Shown here: positions 5,599 to 10,528 of the stretch, piece by piece | Layout of the letters: every line of letters starts with the position of its first letter | Position numbering within the stretch: position 1 is the first letter of the stretch | Origin: Nitrospinota bacterium | Lineage (GTDB): Bacteria > Nitrospinota > Nitrospinia > UBA9942 | DNA: 10,528 nucleotides | Assembly (NCBI GenBank): GCA_003489165.1 | Contig: DNJG01000095.1 | Span: forward strand, 1-10,528 | Direction: 5' to 3' | Made by a program: the position numbers and the translations under genes | Notes under the pieces: generated by a model | Database searches by the model: none | Seen by the model: the letters and a program-made list of their open reading frames with translations, nothing else | Told to the model about the DNA's origin: nothing

Positions 5599-6831
5599 CT
5601 AAAAAAAATCTTCCACCCATCCCTTCATTCGGTCAAATATCTTATCAAAGAGATTTCTATCAATGAGCTTTGGTTTTTTTCCATGCTGATGGTTCTTCAA
5701 ACCAAAGAGAATCAGTCCTACACTTGTTGCATACATCGGACTGCTTACCACATCTACTAATCCGCCAATTCCTTTAGGAAATCCTCTCCTTACAGGCAGT
5801 TTAAATATTTTCTCTGCCAAATCTGTTATTCCTTCCATACTCGCAGCCCCGCCTGTAAGAACTACACCTGATGCAATCAAATCAGAGAAACCGCTTATTT
5901 CCACCTCCCGTTTTATAAGATGAAACATCTCCTCTACCCTCGGTTCGATTATCTCACTCAAAATCTGGCGGGAGAGGATTCTTGATTCTCTTCCACCTGT
6001 GCTTGGAACCTCAATAGTGTCATCTTTTTTTACAAGAGCAGTCATTGCACAGCCGTAAGTCTTTTTTATTTTTTCTGCTTCTGCCTGCGGAGTGCGAAGC
6101 CCTATGGCAATGTCATTTGTAATATGATTTCCGCCTATGGCAAGAACCGATGTATGTTTTATGCTCTCCTCAAAAAATATTGCCAGGTCAGATGTCCCTC
6201 CGCCTATATCTACCATTGCTACACCAAGTTCTTTTTCATCCCTGTCAAGCACTGCATCGCTCGATGCAAGAGGTTCAAGGACTATATCCTTCACCTCAAG
6301 CCCTGCCTTATTGACACTCCTTACTATATTCTGGGCAGATGTTACTGCACCTGTAACGATATGCACCTTTGCTTCAAGCCTTACCCCCGACATACCGAGA
6401 GGCTCTCTAATGCCCTCCTGCTCGTCAAGTATGTATTCCTGCGGAATTATATGAATTACCTCTCTGTCTGGCGGTATTGCCACAGCCTGAGCGGCCTCAA
6501 GAACCCTGTCAATATCAAACTGGCTGACCTCTTTATTCTTCACCGCTATTACACCGTGACTGTTAAACCCCTTAATATGTCCCCCTGCTATGCCGACATA
6601 TACAGAGTCAATCTCACAGCCTGCCATCAATTCCGCCTCTTCCACTGCCCCCTTTATTGATTCTACAGTGCTCTCTATATTGACAACAACTCCCTTTCTC
6701 AAACCTCTTGATGGATGAGTCCCTATCCCTATTATATCCACTTCCTTTTCATCTCTCACTTCACCAATAATGCAGCATATCTTTGTTGTTCCAATATCAA
6801 GTCCTGCAATTATATTTTCACTTTTAGGCAA
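5599..6831 (-). CDS. ftsA: Cell division protein FtsA
   Basis: FtsA is an actin-fold ATPase that tethers FtsZ filaments to the inner membrane and recruits later division proteins. The 410 residues show the actin-family motifs: phosphate-1 GLDIGTTKI (10-18), phosphate-2 VDIGGGTSDL (207-216) and adenosine motif VVLTGGAAS (323-331). The SHS2/1C insertion specific to FtsA covers about 84-162. The C-terminus LFDKIFDRMKGWVEDFF (394-410) is the amphipathic membrane-targeting helix. The start is TTG at 6831, preceded by AAGGGGGGTGA. The next Met is at residue 69, inside conserved sequence, and homologues begin a few residues before NIIxGLDIGTTK, so TTG is well supported. It lies 83 bases after ftsQ, across an octamer repeat, and 68 bases before ftsZ. 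Confidence 0.98.
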   Translation of the reverse strand: MPKSENIIAGLDIGTTKICCIIGEVRDEKEVDIIGIGTHPSRGLRKGVVVNIESTVESIKGAVEEAELMAGCEIDSVYVGIAGGHIKGFNSHGVIAVKNKEVSQFDIDRVLEAAQAVAIPPDREVIHIIPQEYILDEQEGIREPLGMSGVRLEAKVHIVTGAVTSAQNIVRSVNKAGLEVKDIVLEPLASSDAVLDRDEKELGVAMVDIGGGTSDLAIFFEESIKHTSVLAIGGNHITNDIAIGLRTPQAEAEKIKKTYGCAMTALVKKDDTIEVPSTGGRESRILSRQILSEIIEPRVEEMFHLIKREVEISGFSDLIASGVVLTGGAASMEGITDLAEKIFKLPVRRGFPKGIGGLVDVVSSPMYATSVGLILFGLKNHQHGKKPKLIDRNLFDKIFDRMKGWVEDFF

Positions 6832-6836
6832 TTTTT

Positions 6837-6846
6837 CACCCCCCTT
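6837..6846 (-). promoter_or_regulatory. Ribosome binding site supporting the ftsA TTG start
   Basis: Minus-strand AAGGGGGGTGA followed by AAAAA leads into TTG at 6831, about 9 bases after AGGGG. It is G-rich and imperfect, but it is the only Shine-Dalgarno-like site placed for an FtsA of normal length. Confidence 0.6.
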
Positions 6847-6874
6847 CTAAAAGAGTTATAGAGTTTAAGAGGTG

Positions 6875-6915
6875 AGGAGTTTTTAACTCCTTGACTCCCT
6901 AACTTCTTAACTCCT
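6875..6915. repeat. Octamer tandem repeat and hairpin between ftsQ and ftsA
   Basis: Four tandem 8-base units related to TAACTCCT (plus strand; AGGAGTTA on the coding strand) run from 6884 to 6915. The first and fourth are identical and the middle two differ at one or two positions. The last unit enters the ftsQ stop codon. The first unit also forms a 7-bp hairpin with AGGAGTT at 6875-6881 across a 3-base loop. On the transcript each unit contains an AGGAG-like, Shine-Dalgarno-like core. Confidence 0.8.
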
Positions 6916-7805
6916 CAACTATCTTTGTATTTCACAATTACTTTATCCCTAAATGATAAATCTATATAGTCTAATTCCATCACCTCCTCTGTCTTCTTCC
7001 CTTTTAATAAGGGGGTATTTTCATTTAGTAAATTCATCACCACCTGAAGATGCTGAAATTTTTTATTAGTATCTTCACCATTGATAATAATATAGCTGTT
7101 TGTATTTCTTAAATTTATTTTAGCTTTATCATAACCAAGGGGTTCAATTGTGGTTATGTTGTCTTCCAAAGATGATTCTCCAATATTTAATTTAACCTCT
7201 TTCAGCTTCTCCCATATATTTATGCCATTGAAGACATCTTCAGAATTTACCCTATCACCTATTTCATATTTTAAATCCATTGGCTTAACAATTACTGGAA
7301 AACTCATATCTGATTCTCCATTTGGTTTTGCCAACACCACACCCTCATCGTCTATCAGATAGAGCTCATTTGATTTTAAAACTGCCACAGGTTCTCTCTC
7401 ATTTATTTTTATTTTTAACTTATCAGGCATCTCCTTTTTTACTGATACATCCTTTATCCACGGATTACCTTTAATCCTTTTATAAACCTCCCCTATATTA
7501 ACTGAAAATATATTTTGACCAATCTCTATATCGGCTGATGAAAGTATATCATCTCTCTTAAAATTTATATTCCCATCAATTGTTATATCCGAAATATCAA
7601 AATAAGGTGACGCCATTATATATCTGTAACCCCTATACCCTCCCACTACAATAAAACAACCAACCGATAAAAAAGTTGCCCATCTGAACAGTGATAATGC
7701 TGCAGATTTTATACGCTGTACTTTTTTCCTTCTCGCGATAACAGCACCTGCACCAGTATATGTTCCTCTGTATGATTTAATTTTTACAAATGTTGAAGTT
7801 CTCAT
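6915..7805 (-). CDS. ftsQ: Cell division protein FtsQ
   Basis: FtsQ is a bitopic inner-membrane divisome protein that, with FtsB and FtsL, links the Z-ring to septal wall synthesis. The 296 residues begin with a basic cytoplasmic segment of about 40 residues (ARRKK near 24-28), then one transmembrane helix near 43-62. A POTRA domain follows at about 69-140, including ISDITIDGNINFKRDDI, NPWIKDVSVKKEMPDKLKI and INEREPVAVL. The rest is the FtsQ/DivIB beta domain, ending LDYIDLSFRDKVIVKY, the usual terminal strand. The ATG at 7803-7805 overlaps the ddl stop in an ATGA arrangement, indicating translational coupling; AAGGG just before it is too close to be a strong independent site. FtsQ sequences vary, but domain order and position between ddl and ftsA make the call firm. 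Confidence 0.96.
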   Translation of the reverse strand: MRTSTFVKIKSYRGTYTGAGAVIARRKKVQRIKSAALSLFRWATFLSVGCFIVVGGYRGYRYIMASPYFDISDITIDGNINFKRDDILSSADIEIGQNIFSVNIGEVYKRIKGNPWIKDVSVKKEMPDKLKIKINEREPVAVLKSNELYLIDDEGVVLAKPNGESDMSFPVIVKPMDLKYEIGDRVNSEDVFNGINIWEKLKEVKLNIGESSLEDNITTIEPLGYDKAKINLRNTNSYIIINGEDTNKKFQHLQVVMNLLNENTPLLKGKKTEEVMELDYIDLSFRDKVIVKYKDS

Positions 7806-8716
7806 ACCCTTACTGCTATCTCCAGTGCCTTGATTAAAAGAGCTTTAAATTCTATCCCTGCTGCCCTTGCCGCCATTGGAATGAGAGAAGTAGCTGTCAT
7901 TCCTGGTATCGTATTTATTTCCAATACAAAAATATTCTGTTCCTTATCCATAATCATGTCTGTTCTCGTAATTCCCCTGCATCTCAGAACTTTATGACAC
8001 TTGAGTGCAAGTTTCTGGCACTCTTCTGTTTTTTTTTTATCAATCCTCGCTGGAATAAAATACTCTGTCATGCCTGGCGTATATTTTGACTCATAATCAT
8101 AAAAACCTTTTTTGGGACAGATCTCAATTACAGGCAATGTCATATCCTCCAATACCCCGGCAGTAAGAACTATTCCATCTATAAATTTCTCAATCAGAAT
8201 ATAATCATCAAACTTAAAGGCATCATATATTGCCGAATCAAGGATGCCGATGTTATCTACGATATTAACTCCTATTGTGGACCCTCCATTGGCAGGCTTA
8301 ACTATAAGAGGAAAGCCTGTCACAAATTTACGCCCTTTTCTGTAATCCTTCTTATATATAACTTCATATGGTGGTGTTGGAATCCCATGCCTTTCAAATA
8401 GCTCTTTTGATATAACCTTATTCATTGAGACAGCGCTTCCAAGAACACCTGAACCTGTATAGGGGATTCCCATTATTTCCAGTATGCCCTGCACAGTTCC
8501 ATCTTCACCGTATTTACCATGAAGGGCAATAAATGCAACATCTATCTTTTCATCAGCTATCTTTCTGGCAATATCCTTTCCTACATCAATGGACACAACA
8601 TTGTATCCAGCCTCTTCCAAAGCATTACAAATAGCCGTTCCGGTCTTAAGTGATATCTCCCTCTCAGAAGACATTCCGCCCATTAAAACACCTATCTTCT
8701 TATCTTTTAAATACAT
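7802..8716 (-). CDS. ddl: D-alanine--D-alanine ligase
   Basis: This ATP-grasp ligase joins two D-Ala for the end of the peptidoglycan stem peptide, in the cytosol. The 304 residues match DdlB length. Visible are GGMSSEREIS (13-22, with Glu18), HGKYGEDGTVQG (66-77), YTGSGVLGSAVSMNK (86-100), the ATP-binding VKPANGGSTIGV (139-150), the omega-loop YDYESKYTPG (206-215), RTD (251-253) and LEINTIPGMTATSLIP (265-280) with metal ligands Glu266 and Asn268. In the ATP pocket, EKFIDGIVLT (176-185) stands where most ligases have E-x-x-x-x-G-R-E-x-T. The second Glu, expected to contact ATP ribose, is Val183. The ATG directly follows the murB TAG with AGGAG 8 bases ahead. The product feeds MurF, outside the window. 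Confidence 0.96.
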   Translation of the reverse strand: MYLKDKKIGVLMGGMSSEREISLKTGTAICNALEEAGYNVVSIDVGKDIARKIADEKIDVAFIALHGKYGEDGTVQGILEIMGIPYTGSGVLGSAVSMNKVISKELFERHGIPTPPYEVIYKKDYRKGRKFVTGFPLIVKPANGGSTIGVNIVDNIGILDSAIYDAFKFDDYILIEKFIDGIVLTAGVLEDMTLPVIEICPKKGFYDYESKYTPGMTEYFIPARIDKKKTEECQKLALKCHKVLRCRGITRTDMIMDKEQNIFVLEINTIPGMTATSLIPMAARAAGIEFKALLIKALEIAVRV

Positions 8717-9646
8717 CTAATCTTCTCCTACAATCTTAATTTCTTCCTCTAACGAGATGCCTGTCCTTGTAAAAACCCTCTCTTTTATGCTCTCAATTAG
8801 TCTTAAAACATCGCTCGCAGCAGCCTTACCTCTGTTCACTATAAAATTTGAATGAACCTCTGATACTGCCGCATCTCCAATACTAAAACCTTTAAGACCA
8901 GCAGATTCTATGAGCCTCCCTGCAAAGTCATCTGGAGGATTTTTAAATACAGAACCAGCACAGTATGAAGATAGGGGCTGTTTTGATTTTCTATCAGCTA
9001 TTAATAATGTCATCATTTTTTTTATATCTCTGCTATTTCCATTTTTTAAAAAAATATCTGTCTCCAATACCACTGAGCCTTCCGAAAAATCTGAATTCCT
9101 GTATGAAAATCCGATATCCTCATTCTTTAAAACTTTTGTCTCTCCATCATCTGTCATAATCTTTACTGATTTAACTATATCCTTCATCTCGCCATCCCTT
9201 ATCCCTGCATTCATTATCACAGCCCCGCCTACAGAACCCGGTATTCCAACCGCAAATTCCATTCCTGCTAACTCATTCTTAAGGGCAAAGTTGACCAATG
9301 CCTGCAAACCTGCGCCAGCACCTGCTGTTATCATTTCATCGCCTGCAATTCTAATTTCTTTAAAACCTTCATTCAAACTTACAACCACCCCTCTTATACC
9401 GCCGTCCTTTATCAGAAGATTTGTTCCAAAACCAAGGATAAATAATGGTATTTTTTTATCATGGCATATACAAAGAACATTTTTTAAATCATCTATATCC
9501 TCAGGAAAAATTAATAAATCAGCATCTCCGCCGATACGAAACGAGGTGTAATTTCGCATTAGCTCATTAAACTTCTTCTCACCTCTCACATCCTTAAAAA
9601 TAATTTTTAACCCTTCAGTTTTCAATGAACAAAAACCTGAACACAT
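8717..9646 (-). CDS. murB: UDP-N-acetylenolpyruvoylglucosamine reductase MurB
   Basis: MurB is a cytosolic FAD enzyme that uses NADPH to reduce enolpyruvyl-UDP-GlcNAc to UDP-MurNAc. The 309 residues contain YTSFRIGG (33-40), GFGTNLLI (72-79), GIPGSVGGAVIMNAG (134-148), YRNS (182-185), GSVFKNP (231-237) with the proton-donor Ser232, AGRLIESAGLKG (242-253), VHSNFIVN (264-271) and LEEEIKIVG (299-307) with the likely catalytic Glu302. The pattern is of the shorter type II form; the usual PSAGS reads YCAGS here. The N-terminus is uncertain. The ATG at 9646 has no Shine-Dalgarno sequence and gives an odd Cys-containing start, while the TTG at residue 8 is an alternative with a weak AGG ahead. murC lies 65 bases upstream and ddl starts at the base after the stop. 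Confidence 0.96.
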   Translation of the reverse strand: MCSGFCSLKTEGLKIIFKDVRGEKKFNELMRNYTSFRIGGDADLLIFPEDIDDLKNVLCICHDKKIPLFILGFGTNLLIKDGGIRGVVVSLNEGFKEIRIAGDEMITAGAGAGLQALVNFALKNELAGMEFAVGIPGSVGGAVIMNAGIRDGEMKDIVKSVKIMTDDGETKVLKNEDIGFSYRNSDFSEGSVVLETDIFLKNGNSRDIKKMMTLLIADRKSKQPLSSYCAGSVFKNPPDDFAGRLIESAGLKGFSIGDAAVSEVHSNFIVNRGKAAASDVLRLIESIKERVFTRTGISLEEEIKIVGED

Positions 9647-9711
9647 TTAATTTTTATTTTATTTTTCATTTGTTCCATTCGTCCATTCATGCAATTTGTG
9701 TTCTAAAATTT

Positions 9712-10528
9712 TTATAATTTTCCATGAAGAAACTTTTCTCCTATCTTCCACACATCTCCTGCACCGAGTGTAATCACTATATCCCCCTCTTTTGCCTTTT
9801 TTGACAAATATGGAGCTATCTCCTCTTTATCTCCTATAAAAACCACATCCCTATGCCCATGCCCCCTCACTCCTTCGTAAATCAACTTTGCATTTATCCC
9901 ATCAATAGGCTTCTCACCGGCAGGATATATATCAGTTATAATCAATGAATCTGAGTCATAAAAGGCAGTATAAAAATCTTTAAGAAGGTCTCTCGTCCTT
10001 GTATAACGGTGAGGCTGAAATACAGTTATCAGTCTTTTATCTTTCCAGCCATCCTTTGCTGCCTTAAGTGTTGCCTTGATCTCAGCAGGATGATGGCCAT
10101 AATCATCAACTACCATTACACCATCTGCCTCCCCTTTTACCTGAAATCTCCTCTGAACACCACTGAACTCCTCCAGCCCTCTTTTTATAGAACCAAAATC
10201 CATATCCAGCTCAAGACCGACTGCAATAGCTGCCATAGAATTATATACATTATGTATCCCGGGAATATTAAGTTTTATCTCACCTAATATCTTCTGCCTT
10301 TTCAGTGCGGTAAACATGGTTGTCTTCCCTGAAAATTTTATATTCCCTGCAGTATATTCAGCCTGACTACTGAACCCATAAGTAATGAATCGCTTCTCTA
10401 CATGTGGAATAATTGACTGAATATGCTCCTGGTCAAGGCAGAGGACCGAAGAGCCATAAAATGGAACCTTATTTATAAATTTTAAGAATGCCTTTTTAAT
10501 TTCCTCCATATCGCCATAATGATCAAGG
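9712..10528 (-). CDS. murC: UDP-N-acetylmuramate--L-alanine ligase, 5' end cut by window edge
   Basis: MurC adds L-Ala to UDP-MurNAc with ATP, the first stem-peptide step, in the cytosol. The frame stays open to base 10528, giving 271 residues that start inside the central domain at LDHYGD, part of the conserved EHLDHYG stretch. An internal ATG at 10509 is therefore not the start. Visible are PGIHNVYNSMAA (end of the Mur ligase central domain), GVQRRFQVKGE, DDYGHHPAEI, FQPHRYTRT and ITDIYPAGEKP of the C-terminal domain, ending LGAGDVWKIGEKFL. The N-terminal UDP-binding domain and the P-loop lie outside the window. It heads the visible part of the cluster and is followed by murB after 65 AT-rich bases. 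The order murC-murB-ddl-ftsQ-ftsA-ftsZ agrees with the assignment. Confidence 0.97.
   Translation of the reverse strand, partial: LDHYGDMEEIKKAFLKFINKVPFYGSSVLCLDQEHIQSIIPHVEKRFITYGFSSQAEYTAGNIKFSGKTTMFTALKRQKILGEIKLNIPGIHNVYNSMAAIAVGLELDMDFGSIKRGLEEFSGVQRRFQVKGEADGVMVVDDYGHHPAEIKATLKAAKDGWKDKRLITVFQPHRYTRTRDLLKDFYTAFYDSDSLIITDIYPAGEKPIDGINAKLIYEGVRGHGHRDVVFIGDKEEIAPYLSKKAKEGDIVITLGAGDVWKIGEKFLHGKL

Noticed and set aside
8910..9551. Plus-strand 213-residue ORF
   Set aside because: It is antisense to murB and a shadow of the conserved coding frame.

Overview
The window looks like a chromosomal housekeeping region from a Gram-negative-type bacterium of moderate-to-low GC (about 40% by eye). 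Every gene I accept is on the minus strand, so transcription runs from high to low coordinates. The protein sequences and gene order (murC-murB-ddl-ftsQ-ftsA-ftsZ, then hpt-ftsH-folP) resemble Nitrospirota, Desulfobacterota and similar environmental lineages. That placement is an impression from protein motifs and from the type of intergenic repeats. It was not searched.

Region 1 (10528 down to 4364) is a division and cell wall (dcw) cluster: the 3' part of murC, then murB, ddl, ftsQ, ftsA and ftsZ. The first three make the UDP-MurNAc and D-Ala-D-Ala precursors of peptidoglycan. FtsQ, FtsA and FtsZ build and anchor the division ring. Genes are tightly packed: murB and ddl abut, and ddl and ftsQ overlap by 4 bases. 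Gaps of 65 to 83 bases separate murC/murB, ftsQ/ftsA and ftsA/ftsZ. The ftsQ-ftsA gap carries an octamer tandem repeat.

Region 2 (4363 down to 3752, about 600 bases) has no convincing gene. It is a mosaic of dispersed-repeat-like sequence: a nested palindrome, a short tandem duplication, a diverged palindromic 27-mer and a G/C-run-rich block. It ends at a good promoter candidate facing region 3.

Region 3 (3736 down to 1) starts with a small antitoxin-like gene. This overlaps the relic of a PIN-domain toxin, which is broken by an in-frame TGA and lacks its C-terminal half. Then come hpt (purine salvage), ftsH (membrane AAA+ zinc protease) and the 5' part of folP (folate synthesis). A second palindrome sits between hpt and ftsH. 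Its left arm matches the region 2 palindrome at 20 of 29 positions, and a 15-base piece of it recurs exactly in the toxin relic.

I found no new multi-gene system. The observations most worth checking are the small family of 10-bp-periodic palindromes, the decayed toxin beside an intact antitoxin gene ahead of essential genes, the octamer repeat before ftsA, and a Ddl ligase that lacks a normally conserved glutamate. FtsH and FtsA both appear to start at TTG.
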